The notes: a model not told the origin generated them from the sequence alone. Counted from the first letter of the stretch, positions 20,705-33,060 are shown. The stretch is DNA of 64,000 nt from JALNXF01 sp964555845 (GCA_964555845.1 CAZKUA010000004.1:1-64000); one strand, 5' to 3'. Translations and numbers: made by a program.

Positions 20705-23700
20705 ATGAAAATTATTAAAAAATTTTTTGTTTATATTATTGTTATTTCACTTGTATTTAATCAGTCTTTTTATAACATAGTTAATGCCTCAGCATCGCTT
20801 AGTATTCAGCTTTTTTTGCTTAATTGAGTTTCTAGTAATTTATCTGTTAATCCCGGAGATTCTTTTAAAATTTCTCTTGAATGAATTAATGATGGAACAG
20901 ATACATTAACGAGTGTTTATTGAAATGTATATTTTTCTGATAATAATAGTTTCACTTATAATACGAATTTATTTACTCTAATAAATTTTGCAACTATTAC
21001 AAATCCTATTCCAGGGACTGATTATACGGCTTGAAATTGACTTTATACCCAGATTACTGGCTGATCGACAACGACATTAATCGCCTGAAAAAAACCAAAG
21101 ATTTCATGAACAGCATTAAATAATTTCACTGCTAATTCTAATATTTCTACTTATTCAAATACCATTTATTGAAAATTTAGCGGACTAGATCCGGCTCTAA
21201 ATCCAATAAATTCTACTATAAGTCAACTTACAATTTATGCGAATGTAAGACCTCATATCACAGATTATTATTTTGAGAAAGCTGATGGATCAGAGGTTAC
21301 AAATCAAATACAATGAGCCAATGCAGAAGCTATAAACTTGGTATTAAAAGTAAAAGATTATAATGGTTGTGCTAATATTGATGGGTGAGCCGTTGTAGCT
21401 AATTTAAGCCAGATTTGATTAAGTTCTTCTGAAAGTCTTACATATAATAGTTGTGATGGGGACGGTAAGACTGCTATATTTAAAAGAACTTGAATTACAA
21501 CTACAGCATCACTTAGTACTTATAATTTTAATTATTCTCACTTTACTGCTACTGATGAAGATGGTAATGTAAATACTCCAACTGATGCTAATACAACTTT
21601 TGATGATGAAGATAAAAAAACTGATTTTCCACTTACTGTGATATCAGCCGGAGCACCGGGCGTTAGTAATTTATGAATTACAGATGATTATATAGGATGA
21701 CCAGCTGAGACTTCTACTACTTTTAGTTTCTCTGGAAGTCAGGATGGGGAATACAAGGTGGCATTATGAAGCGATTGAACTTGTAATTGATGAACTACTT
21801 TACTTGATTGGACAGCGACATGAACTTATGTTGCCTGAGACTCTGCTAGTTTTGTAATTAATTCAGCAAGTCTTAGTGATTGAAATAATAATATCTATGC
21901 TTGTTTTAGAAATGTAACAAGTGAGATATGATCTACAACTCAAACTATTATTAAGGATACTACTAATCCCACCATAAGCTCTCTCCAAGTGAGTCCCGCG
22001 AGTGTAGTTACAAATGATAGTAATGTAAGTTTTATTTGTAGTGAAGCAGGTTATTATAAGACAAGTATTGGATGAAATATAATTACGAATTATACCATAA
22101 CTACTGCTGGGGCTACTAATTCATCAGTAATTCCAAATGCTAATTTATTTGAATGAGATAATATCATTACAGTTTATTGTAAAGATGACGCCTCAAATGA
22201 GCTAACTACAACAACAAATGTAGTCAAATCTACTGCTCCACCAAGCCTAAATTGAGCTGTAACTTCCTTTTCTGATACTGATATTGATTATGATTGACTT
22301 AACTGATCAGATTTAAATTTTACTTGGGATAACACAAATGCTGTATCTTATAATTATTTTGAATCATATAGACTCTATCTTCTTCCATCTAATATTACAC
22401 TAAATACTAGCTCTCATACTTATATTAAGATATTGTCCGATAAAAATCTAGCAACTTGGACTTGAGATTCTACCATTACAAAAGACTCTACAAATACAGA
22501 CTTAGTTAACTGAGCAAGCTATCAAATGTGTATTGCAATTATGTGAACAAACTGACAATTATGAGAAGCTGGATGTAGCGATGCCTCAGCATTAATTACA
22601 GATGTAGTACAACATCCAAATGTACTTAGTGCCAGATTTAATTCTTCAACCAATTTAGAACTTACTACAGATGCAACTCTTGATACAGATATAGCTACTC
22701 ATAGCGGAGAATTAGTATCTTTTATAGTGTGATCTACTACATATACCGGAACTGCCATAGCTTCAGTTGATTCACAAAAAATTAATATTACAATCCCAGA
22801 TTTATGAAATCTCTGAGCCACTTGAACAGGATTATTACTGTTTACTTGAGCTATTCATTCTTTTTCTTGAGGATTTAATAATTATTTTAGCTCAGGAAGT
22901 CTTATAATTACTGACTGACAAGCTCCTACAATTGCTGGATTTGTAAATAATACGGCATCTCCTTATGGCTCTTTTTTCTCTTGATCTATAAATGTATGAT
23001 TTACTTTCGCTGAAGCCATGAGAGCCTCTGGATATACCAAAATTACTTTTGATAGAACTGCCTGAAATGCCTCAGCTCAAAAAATTTATGAAATAACCGA
23101 TTCTTCTAAGCTAACTCCTGGAGTTCATAGTGTAGACATTAATTTGGTATCTCTATGATTAGTCTCAGGTACTACTTATGATATGAAAATTACAGGACAA
23201 GATTTGGCTGGTAATTCTGTCACTTCTGGAGCTATTACTGTTAAATTTGATAATGTTTGACCGGTTATAATGAGTCTTAGCCCTATTTGAATTTCTTGAA
23301 TTACTGATCCATTTTTTAATTGGCTTGCGACTACTGATGATGGCGGGAATTGATCTGGAGTTGGAGGTTATACTCTAAAAATATTTTCTGGATCTACTTG
23401 TACAACTCTATTATCTCAAACTGGAATTACAGACCCAATAACACTGCAATATCAAGTACTTCTAGCTGATATGAGAGATTATGCTTGGAATATAGTCGCT
23501 TATGATAATATGTCTAATTTATGAACTACTTCGGCTTGTGATAGTTTTTCAGTAAATACTTCTATTCCAGTAATATCTAGTTTATCTATAAAAAATAATT
23601 GAGGAACCCCTATAACTTATACAAAAACAGCTGATACTATCAAAATCACAGCAAATGTAGTTAATTCAAATACTGATAATATTTCTATTAATCTTTCTTC

Positions 23701-26700
23701 TCTGACAGGAAATTGATCTCACACAAATGTAGTATGTAGTGCACCTGGAGCTGGAATATCTTGTACTTATGTAGGGTGAGTAGTGACTTATACTTTTGCT
23801 GTATGATTTGCCGGAGCAGTAACTAATTGATTAAAATGGACAACTCTTACTACAAATAATACAGATGGAATAAATACTCAAAATTCAAGTATTTCAGTTA
23901 CTGTAGATAATACTGCCCCAGCTATAGTTGGAACTCCTATTACTGCTCCAATAAGTTCATCAGTTTGGTGATGAACTACTCAGACTATAGTCCGGACTGC
24001 CGGGTCTATAACTGATAATTATTCTATTGCATACATGAAATTAGAATATAGTAATGATAACTGATGAAGCTGGAATGATATAGCTACAGGATCTAATCTA
24101 GGTTCTTATAACTGGGATATATCAGCTCTAGCTAGTGATACTGATTATAAAATAAAATTAACAGCTTTTGATAGGGTAGATAATAATACTTCTACAATTT
24201 CCGATGCTTTTACTATAGATAAGGTTGCTCCTGCAGTTGCTGCTGATACAATTACTACTCCAAATGGGTCAAATATCTATAAATGATGACAAGCTCTTAA
24301 TATTGCCTGGGATCAGACAAAAATAACTGACAATATAGCGCTAGCATCGAGTCCTATAAAACTCGAATATACCCTAGATAATTGAACCGCTTGGACTCAA
24401 ATAGCAACAGGTGAAGCAAATGACGGGACTTACGCTTGGACAGTACCTTCGGTGAATTCTTCACAAGTCAAAATAAGACTTACAGCCACAGATAATGCTA
24501 CAAATATAAATTTAGATACTTCTGATACTACTTTTATAATAGATTCTACACTTCCAACTGTAGCTCTTACTTTTGCTGGAGCTGGATGATCTACTCCACA
24601 AAATGGAAAATATATCAATAATAGCTGATTAGATATAACTGCGACAACTTCTGATTCCTATCTAGATAGAGTAATGTATAAATTAGAAAATATTACAGAT
24701 ACTCAATATTGGCAACAATCTACAACTGGATGGCTTGGAATAGAAAATTGGAATGATTTATGTATAGAACCTCAAGCTCTCTGAAATGGTTGAACTTGTG
24801 CAAATATAGCCGAAATTGCAACACTCGCAGGTATACTGGGTAACAAAGATTATAGACTTACTATTAAGGCAATTGATGAAGCCTGAAATGAAAAAACCTA
24901 TAATCCAGTCGATTATATTGGGGATGTTGTGAGTCCAAATTTATCTATAACTACAGCAAATAATTATTATTTTAGTGGAAGTATAAATATAGCAGGTACT
25001 GCAAGTGATGCTCTGTCTGGACTTAGCTCGACTAATATTGAGATAAAAAAATGAGCCTTATGGTGGAATGGGTCTGACTGGGTAGTTCCTCAGACGGTAT
25101 TAGTTACTTCTGGGACAGCTGGGAATTGGAATTATAATTTTACATCGCCTGGAGCTGATGCGGACGCTACCAATTATAATGTAATAATCACGACTCATGA
25201 TAGTGCATTTAAAACTAACAATAATACAAGTTCAAATATTAATATAATAAAAGATTCATCAGGACCAATTATTGATAATAGTGTATTTACCTTTGATACA
25301 TCAGGAATTAGAAAATGATGAACTGCAATGACTATAACATGGAATCCGGCGCTTATTACAACCATCTGAGCTTCACTAAATGCTAATTCTATAAAACTTG
25401 ATTATAATTTTACAGGGTCTATAATTCCAATAGCTTCTTGAGAAGCTAATGATGGAAGTTATAATTTTACACTTCCAGCAGGAGTAGATAGTCTAACTGC
25501 AAAATTTATAATTACAGCATATGATAATTTATGAAATATTTCAAATGTTGTAGCGTCGTCTGATTTTATAATTGATAGTCTGCCTCCTACTGTTAGTACT
25601 GTTGAGACCCAGGATTTTAATACAGATGGTCAGATTGATTGATTTATAGTTACCTTTTCTGAGAAAATAAATAATTGATCTGTAAATGTGGCAGAATTCA
25701 GTGTGTCAGATTGAATCACTCTTAATAATTGAAGTCATAGTATATATGATGCTGGAAATTATACAAAGCTTGAGCTGTATTTTAATGCACAATATTGAGA
25801 CACTTCATCAATTCCTACGCTTAGTTATAATTGAGTGGCTATTGAGGATATTGCTTCAAATAAACTCGCTAATTTTACTAATAAGGCATCTGTAGATAAG
25901 GCTTCTCCTAGAATAACAAATGCTGAGATATATGATACTAATTCAAATGGAAAAGTAGACCAAATTAAAGTATATTTTACAGAAAATATAACCTCCACTA
26001 CTGACATATGAAGTTTTACTTTAAATAATGTCTTGCCAGGAGCTTCTATATCAGGAGCTAGTGTGTCTGGAAATGTATGAACTCTGTCATTAGTAGAATC
26101 TTCAAATTATAATACTTCACCAGATGGAATGACCATTACCTTCTCTAATAATGGAGCATGGAAAGATATAAGTCCTGCCCTAAATGTCGCTGGAAATAGA
26201 GCAAATATAGCCCTAATAGATAAAGCTTCTCCTGTGAAAATATCTGCTATAACTACTGATTCTAATTCAAACTCTAAAATTGATAGACTCGATATTACAT
26301 TTTCTGAAGATATTGTCTGAAATATTGACTGAGATATTACTGTTTGAAATCTGGCAGCCGGATCATCTAAATGAGCCTCATCAGTTGTCTCTAATGTACT
26401 TAGAATTGCAATAAATGAAACAAGTGATAATAATGATACGGCTCAAATTCCAACTTTTGCATATAATTGAGCTAATTTAAAAGATAGCTCTAATAATCTA
26501 GTAGCAAATATTGCGAGCTTTAGTTTGAGTGATTGAGTAAAACCAAAACTATTATTAAGAGAGACGGTCGATTCTAATTGAAATGGAAAATTAGATAAAA
26601 TTAAAATAACTTTCTCTGAAACCCTAAATAATAATGTATGAGCAATAGTAATAAATGTAGCATGATATGTAGTGAGTTCTTATTCATCAAGCGCTAATTT

Positions 26701-28312
26701 ATTATATGCTAATCTAGATGAACTAGATATTTCCGATACCTGAGCTACACCAAATGTTCAAATAACTTCAAACACTACACTTTGAGATACAACAAATAAT
26801 TTAGTGTTTACAGAGTGAGCGGCAACTGCATCCACAGATAAAGTATGACCTGTTGTAATTTGAGCTAGATATTCAGCAAATACTGTTTATGTGGATTTAT
26901 CAGAGAATTATGGAGGAGTACTTGATAATAATTCATTTGTACTGAGTGGCTCTGCTCTGCCAAGTATTACAAATACGGTATGAGCTGGAAGTCAAGTAAC
27001 TATAACTCTTAGCTGACCAATTAGTGCTAACACAGAAATCTCAGCTGCAGCAAATACTGTAGAGGATGGAGCTTGAAATAAACAAGCCTCAACATATTTT
27101 ATGGTAATTTCAAGCTCACTAATTATCAATGAAGTAATGTATTCTACAGGTAATACTCAATATATAGAACTTAAAAATCTATGAGCTAATCCTGTAGATC
27201 TAACAAATTGGGTAATAGAAAATGGGGGAGGGAATTGAGTAAATATTACTGTAACAGCTTGAAATATACCGGCCTGATGATTATTTTTAATTACAAAAAC
27301 TGGAATAACAGAACTTAATTGAGTTGTGACTGATTTTAATGCTGGACTTTCACTCGATTTAACTACTCAAAATGATTTAATATTAAAAGATAACTCTTGA
27401 AATATATGGGATAGTGTCCAATCTAGTCCGTGGCCAGCTGGAAGTGGAAGTCTTTGAGTTGCTATGGAGAGAATAAGTTCTCCAGGAAATTGATTAAATT
27501 CTTCTTCTTGGTATTCTGCAACTACAAATAATTGACTTACAGCTTGATTTCTTGGGACTCCAAAAAATCCTAATGTATTTGATTCTACTATTCCGACTAT
27601 AAATAGTTTCTCGCCTGCAGATAATACTCTATATCCTGTTGGATGACTAAATGTAGTATATAACTATTCTGATAATGTAGCCGTGGATGATAGCTCGTAT
27701 ACATTTGCATTAGAAAAATGGAATGGAGTTAACGCTTGGAATGATGCTTCCGCTGGAATAGCTAATTCTTCAGTTAGCGTAACTTCTGCCACATTTACTT
27801 TGGCTAATCTGACTTTTTGAAAATACAAAGCTTCCTTTACGATTGATGATACCAGTGGAAATACAGTTTCAAAAGATATAATTTTTTATGTTGATAAATT
27901 CGAATTTACTATTTCAAATTCAAGTATTAATTTATGAGTTATGGAAGTTGACAGCTTAGTGAGTGCTACGCAAAATGCGACTATTACAATAAAAACGCTC
28001 GGAGCTGGATTTGATTTGAATATCGGATGAGATACTACGCTGGATGCTTGAATTAATTCAATTCAAAGTTGGAATACTCTGTATTGATTTTGAATTGATT
28101 ATGAAGCGACTAATTCTGCAACACCTAAAGTATTTTGAACTACCGATGCTATCCCAAAAGTACTAGAAAGTAATCCTACTTGAAGTATTGATTGAAACTG
28201 AAACCAGAAAACATTCACATATAATGTAAAATATCAATGAAAAATACCTTTCATACAAGTGGCTGGAAATTACAGTGCAAATACAAGTTATACTGTGGAT
28301 ATTAATTATTAG
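20705..28312 (+). CDS. Giant secreted multi-Ig protein with LTD domain
   Basis: The 2535-residue product begins with a signal peptide (MKIIKKFFVYIIVISLVFNQ, cut near residue 28-31, VNASA). The rest is a chain of beta-sandwich modules. Around 1060-1580 are Ig-like repeats with a GG...I.W...ITDN...IKLEY pattern. Four modules of about 105 residues each contain a calcium-loop-like DxNxxGxxD: DFNTDGQID (1637), DTNSNGKVD (1744), DSNSNSKID (1852) and DSNGNGKLD (1956), each followed by a [VI]TFSE strand as in SbsA-like Ig domains. Residues of about 2135-2290 look like a lamin-tail domain (LIINEVMYSTGNTQYIELKN). No LPxTG or SLH anchor is seen. It is probably an extracellular adhesin or stalk held by calcium (inference). 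Around half of all glycines are TGA-coded. Its CGG at residue 1097 aligns with Trp in sister repeats. Confidence 0.85.
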
Positions 28313-28366
28313 TTTAATAGACCCATTCGACTACACTACGTTTCACTCAGGGTGACGATTATTGTT
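28313..28366. repeat. REP-like intergenic element
   Basis: Contains CCATTCGACTACACTACG followed by TTTCACTCAGGGTGACGATT, of the same style as the short palindromic repeats found elsewhere in the window; sits between two convergent genes. Confidence 0.5.
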
Positions 28367-28939
28367 TTAACAATGTTCTCAAATATCATCTTTTACTTTC
28401 TTTTTGATATGAACTAGACTAAATTTATTTATTTTTTGTTTTAATCTTTTTTGGAAATAAGTTATTAAATCTTCATTTGAATTTGGTCTTTTTGTATTTC
28501 TACCAGAAAAATTATTAATTAAATTAGAGAATTCTTTGACACACAATGTATCACAATTTCTGTATATATTACTAAAATCTTCAGGATTTACCTCTCTTTT
28601 ATTTTTTATAATTTCTATTATTTGTTTCTCAAATTCTATATTATAAAGAGAAAAACTAGAACTATCATCCAAAGAAATATAATTAATTAATTCTATTAGA
28701 GAATCTATTTTTGTTTTTTCTGGATTTTTTGGATCTTGATCAAAAATAAAATCTCATAAATAATTATTTAGTGTAAAATAAAGCAAAATAATAATTGCTC
28801 TTATCTCTAAATAAAGCCAAATTTTCTCTTTATTGTCAAAAATTTTACTGAATTTTTTTAATTCTGGATTATTTTTATAGAATTCTTTTATTTCTTCTAT
28901 TTTTGAATCTATTGCATTTAATTTTTTATGTTTTTCCAT
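28367..28939 (-). CDS. Unknown helical protein
   Basis: This 190-residue, Lys/Glu/Asn-rich protein is not recognised. It begins MEKHKKLNAIDSKIEEIKEF and has one moderately hydrophobic helix (WLYLEIRAIIILLYFTLNNY, about residues 40-60) that could be a membrane span or a buried helix. The remainder is charged and helical and includes NIYRNCDTLCVKEFSNLINN. Only two glycines are TGA-coded. It converges with the giant surface gene and follows the GGDEF-like gene on the same strand, separated by a REP-like stretch. Confidence 0.65.
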
Positions 28940-28971
28940 AGTTGTTTTTTTTATTGTATATTTTTAATTTA

Positions 28972-29040
28972 ATAGATTTCTCGCTAACGCTCGAAATGAC
29001 AGAGTGGGGCACTAGATTACATTTTGGCTCGGAATGACAA
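28972..29040. repeat. REP-like elements at the 3' end of the GGDEF-like gene
   Basis: TTTCTCGCTAACGCTCGAAATGACAG and a second copy-like GGCTCGGAATGACAAG. The second half is inside the coding frame of the minus-strand gene ending at 29012 and supplies its last codons. Confidence 0.6.
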
Positions 29041-30988
29041 GGGGCGGAGTTTTTCTTCATTTTTTTCTTCATAAATTATGATTATCAAGATATCTTATAA
29101 ATGGAGAAGGTGGATCTCATTTAAGGTTTCATTTCGCATCTATTACATTAGCAAGTAGAATTTCTTCTTCCATATTTTTTGGTTTGTCATGAAATGTTAT
29201 ATATTCGATATCATCTTTTATACTTAGACTAAAATTTCTTAATTTCTCAAAACTACTTATTTTTTTATTTATTTCAATATTTTCTTCATTATTAGATATT
29301 CATTTTCTAGCTAGAAATAAATTTTGTTTAATAACCTCAAGTCTTTTTTCTATTTCTTTTGTCTTTTTTGTTAATTTATCAAGAGTTTCCACCAGATGTT
29401 CTCATCCAACTTGAATATTTTGTTCTTTAATTAATCTCTCTGTAACTCTTCATTCTACTTGATTTTTCTTAAGAATTTTAAATAAGCTTTCTATAACTTT
29501 CTTAGCGCTTATGTTATTGTCAATTCACCGCACAAAAACTATTATCTCATCTCATCAAATGGATATATTTATTTTATTTTCTGGATAAATTCTTTTTAGT
29601 TCACCCTTTAATTCCCTAATAATATTTTGGAATTTTATCGTCATATTATCGCCTGATTTTAGAAGTATTTCTTTAGCAGTAAGGAGTCAGTTACTCCACA
29701 TATTAATTTTGTCGGAAAAATCCTTCATATTAATACTTCACATATCCTTTATATCTATGTAAAATAATTGTCATTTTTGATTTATTTTACTGTAAAATAC
29801 TCATTTTTCTAAAGAATTTTTATAATTGTTTTCTGATAGCTGTCTGATTTTTTTTGGATTTTTTATTTTACCCTGTTCAATTCAACCTATAGCCTCTTTA
29901 TAATCTGATAATTCTTCTGAAGTTAAAATTTCTCATTTTTCTAAATCATCTCTTTTGATATACGGTGCTATAAATTCGGCTCTGGCAACATAAGAATCAA
30001 AAAGAATTTTAAAATCATTATAAAAATCACAATTAGTTGGAATTTCTTTTTTTCTCACTTTTGTAATAAAACCTATATTAATATCTCAATTTGGATAAAA
30101 AATTAAAGTTTTTTCTTGTTTTTTGCGTCAATTTAGTTTAAATTCTCTTATCAAATTATTATTTTCCACATAATACATTTCTCCATCAAAAAGATATTTC
30201 CTTTTTACTTTTGACTCATTAAAATATTTCTGAAATAATTCCTTCTCTTTAGCTACTATTTCTTCTTTTGTCAAAAGTCATTTTACTCATTCTCTCTCAA
30301 GTGATAGTCTCGCGAAAGCAATATTGTGTACAAAATCTTCTTGAGTGCGTCAACTAATTATTGAACTTGTAGAGGCTACTTTTATAATATTTGAAATATC
30401 TACTCAAGATGATTTATCCTGTTTTTTAATTCAAGATTTTTTCATATTTTTAACCAAAATATTTTTCATAATTTTAGCTAACTCCTCTTGATTTATTGCT
30501 GAAGTTCTAGACATTTTAAATACAAAATTTTTCCAATCATTCCAGATAACTTTTATTTCTGGATGATTTTTTTTGACTGTAGATTTAAATTCATTTACCA
30601 CTTTATCAGTAAAAGATTGACTCGTAGTGTCATTTAGATCCTTAATTCACTTAAATATTATAATTCAGAATTTATCTCATCTGTTTAAATTTGTTAAAAT
30701 CCCATAAATAGGATTATTTTTTTCTATTCTTCTAATTAAAAGTAGCTTTTCTTTTTTTGAAATTTCCTCTCAATTATCGATTTTTGATAGAATTTGTCAC
30801 AATTCCTCTCAACTTAAATTTGGTATTTTCTTCAAATAATTATTATTTTTCACAACTCCAGATTGCTCATAAATATCTCAAACTAGTTTTTTTACCTTCA
30901 GAACAACACCAGAGACACCATAAAATACATTCTGACTTAGAATTTTTCTTCTATCTGTATTTATTTGTGTATTTGTATTTAAAGACAT
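29012..30988 (-). CDS. GGDEF-like nucleotidyl cyclase-type protein
   Basis: The 658-residue protein is soluble. A palm-type cyclase domain is visible at about 405-530: LFYIDIKDMGSINMKDFSDK carries the metal-binding Asp and NISIGGDEIIVFV holds GGDEI at 478-482, where both glycines are TGA-coded. Diguanylate cyclases have GG(D/E)EF, so the last Phe is Ile. The insert between the two motifs is long. The N-terminal 380 residues are helical and unknown; a coiled coil (VETLDKLTKKTKEIEKRLEV) follows the cyclase domain. Thus it may make a cyclic dinucleotide or another nucleotide signal, but a GGDEF-fold that only senses cannot be excluded. The C-terminus (TPPLVIPSQNVI) is encoded by a REP-like repeat. 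One CGG codon follows the GGDEI strand. Confidence 0.65.
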
Positions 30989-31063
30989 TTTTACTAGATT
31001 AACTTCTAATTAATTTAATTTTATCATATTTATCAAAATAATGCAAAAACTACGAAAAAGTTT

Positions 31064-31090
31064 TTGAAAATCAAAGATTTTGGATATAAT
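31064..31090 (+). promoter_or_regulatory. Promoter of hicBA
   Basis: TTGAAA at 31064-31069 and TATAAT at 31085-31090, spacer 15, 29 bp before the hicB start. Confidence 0.55.
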
Positions 31091-31119
31091 GAGGAAAATT
31101 ATTAGTTAATTTAGAAAAT

Positions 31120-31368
31120 ATGTTAGATAAAATATTAGATTATTACCTTCAAAATGCTATTTATGAAAAAGATGAAAGCGGTTATATATTAGCTTCAGTT
31201 CCTTGAGAAAGTGGATTTTTTTCGCAATGAGAAAATTATGAACAAGCTAGAAATAACCTTAAAGATGCGATAGAATGAGTTATTACAATCAGACTTCTTG
31301 AACAAGATAAAAATATTACAAGTAGATTAAAAACTATTTTATCTTATAAAGAAATGGTAAATGCCTAA
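31120..31368 (+). CDS. hicB: HicB-family antitoxin
   Basis: HicB binds and neutralises the HicA RNase. The 82-residue product shows the partial RNase-H-like fold of the family: YYLQNAIYEKDESGYILASV, then PGESGFFSQGENYEQARNNL (typical (P)G..(S/T)xGdT.eEA..N pattern) and KDAIEGVITIRLLEQ. It lacks an added DNA-binding domain. It overlaps hicA by 8 bp (ATGCCTAA). Three glycines are TGA-coded. The antitoxin-first order is the less common order for hicAB but well known. Confidence 0.85.
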
Positions 31369-31579
31369 ATTAACCCCTCTAAAATATCAACAAGTTATAA
31401 ATAAATTACAAAAACTTTGATTTAGTTGACCGATTTATTGAGGAAGACATGCACATATGAAGAAATGAAGTAAAATTATTCCAATACCAATTCATTGATG
31501 AAAACAAATTTGAGTTTGATTAATAAGCATGGTAATTAAAGAAATTTGAATCACAAGAGATGAGTGGATTAAATTATAA
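31361..31579 (+). CDS. hicA: HicA-family toxin (mRNA interferase)
   Basis: HicA is a small double-stranded-RNA-binding-fold RNase that cuts mRNA. The 72-residue product matches end to end: LTPLKYQQVINKLQKLGF, GGRHAHMKKGSKIIPIPIH with the catalytic His in the GRHAHM turn, and IKEIGITRDEWIKL. Length is normal. Eleven of its glycines are TGA-coded. Translation is coupled to hicB by the 8-bp overlap. Confidence 0.88.
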
Positions 31580-31642
31580 TTTCAATTTTTCCTCTAAAAA
31601 TAGACATTATTAATTTTAATAAAAATTTTCTTTAAATTGTAT

Positions 31643-31719
31643 TTGACTTTTTCAAAAAAAAGTGATAATAAAATTATATTTGAAATATACTGCTTTGGCC
31701 AAAAGAAATATTTCAAATA
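31643..31719 (+). promoter_or_regulatory. Promoter and hairpin leader of the secreted protein gene
   Basis: TTGACT at 31643-31648 and TAATAA at 31666-31671, spacer 17. Directly after it TATTTGAAATAT (31677-31688) pairs with ATATTTCAAATA (31708-31719), a 12-bp stem with a 19-base loop at the very 5' end of the mRNA. Such 5' hairpins often protect abundant mRNAs from decay (inference). Confidence 0.6.
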
Positions 31720-31758
31720 AAAAAACATGTTTTTTTATTTTTTTTAACTTATATTAAT

Positions 31759-32631
31759 ATGACAAATATTAAGAAAGTTGTAGCGGGTGCAAGTGCAATT
31801 GCAATCCTTACAATGAACATGATTAACTTTACAGCTAACGCTGCTGCTCTTAACACTGCTACTGCTGTTGTTACAGGATGAGTTGGTGTAGTTGTTACTG
31901 GTGTTTGATTTCCAGTTTGAGGAACTTGTACTGCATCTATTACAAAAACTAATGCTGGATGAGCTAATTCTGCTGTTACAGTTGATTCTTGTACTCAAAC
32001 AAATGCTACTACATTAACAATTGCTGCTTCTACTATTGCTGCTAATGAATATTATACAATAGCATTTTCTACAACTGATGGAGTTTTCTGAACTACTACA
32101 GCTTGAAATACTACAAATAATGTAGTTGTAAGTGCTAGAGTTCTACCAATATTAAGTATGGCAATAAGCAATAATACTGTTGATTTATGAGTATTATCAG
32201 CTTTAGCTGTTACTGATTCAACTACTGATACTACTATTACTATAAATACAAATGCTGTTGGTTGATATATCGTAAGTGCTGCAGCTTCAAATTTTGTTGG
32301 AGCAACTACAGCTAATGTAATACCTTTCTTATCTAGATCTGCTCAAGGAGTTTGAGTTGAATGATTTAGTATTGATGTTGCATCAGTAGGACAAGCTGGA
32401 GCTGGTACTTCTACAGTTGATGCTACTGCAGGATTAGGAGGTGTTTCTACTTATGCTGTTGCTAATGGCTCAGCTAGTTTTGGATGAGCTGCTGCCTGAT
32501 TAGGTGCTTCTGTGGCTGGTACTACTAATGGTGATACTATTGTTGCTAATTATGCTGCTTCTATTTCTCCTGTTACTGAAGCTGATAATTATTCTACAAC
32601 TGTAACATATACTGTTTCAGGTACATTCTAA
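31759..32631 (+). CDS. Ala/Thr-rich secreted protein, possible major surface protein
   Basis: The 290-residue product has a signal peptide (MTNIKKVVAGASAIAILTMN, cut near NFTANA at about residue 31). The mature protein is almost wholly Ala, Thr, Ser, Val, Gly and Asn with very few charges, and reads as beta strands: SARVLPILSMAISNNTVDLG and TITINTNAVGGYIVSAAASN resemble WxL- or coat-type sandwich strands, weakly. Two cysteines near 58 and 78 may form a disulfide. Codon choice is very biased (GCT, ACT, GTT, ACA), and it has its own promoter, a 5' hairpin and a terminator, all fitting a highly expressed surface-layer or pilus-like subunit (inference). Confidence 0.75.
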
Positions 32632-32656
32632 TTGACTTAAAAATTTAGATAAAAAA

Positions 32657-32697
32657 AATTCCTCGAGAATGAAATTCTTGGGGGATTTTTTTTGTTG
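32657..32697 (+). terminator. Terminator of the secreted protein gene
   Basis: AATTCCTCGAGAAT pairs with ATTCTTGGGGGATT (some G-U pairs) followed by a run of eight T. Confidence 0.85.
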
Positions 32698-32783
32698 TGT
32701 TTGTGTGGATAAATTTATTTTTGCTTTTTTGGAAATTTAATTATAATAATTGCATTAAAGATTTAATATTTAATATTAGAAAT

Positions 32784-33023
32784 ATGACAACCGTAACAAT
32801 TAAAAATGTTCCTGTAGATATAATTAAAAAATTCTGAGCAACTATAGATTATAAAGAAGTAGATGTTAATTTCACTCCAAAAAAAAGAATTAATTCAAAG
32901 GCTTCTAAATTAATAAAAGAATGGAAAAGTCCAAGCAACACTTCTAGTTGACCTTTTGAAGTTTCTGAATTTATCAATATAATGAAAGGTTGGCAAAATT
33001 GAACACATTCTCAGTTATATTAG
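32784..33023 (+). CDS. Small antitoxin-like protein
   Basis: The 79-residue product starts MTTVTIKNVPVDIIKKFGAT. The same MTT(V/L)xLx(I/V)P N-terminal strand begins the small proteins at 47991-48191 and 53389-53589, both of which precede toxin-like genes; it resembles the DNA-binding start of ribbon-helix-helix or AbrB-like antitoxins. The rest is basic (TPKKRINSKASKLIKEWKSP), with an aromatic C-terminal tail. Three TGA codons. The gene 37 bp downstream would be the partner. Function as antitoxin is inferred from size, start and context. Confidence 0.5.
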
Positions 33024-33060
33024 AGTTATTTATATTATTTTATTCATTAATAATGAGGTT

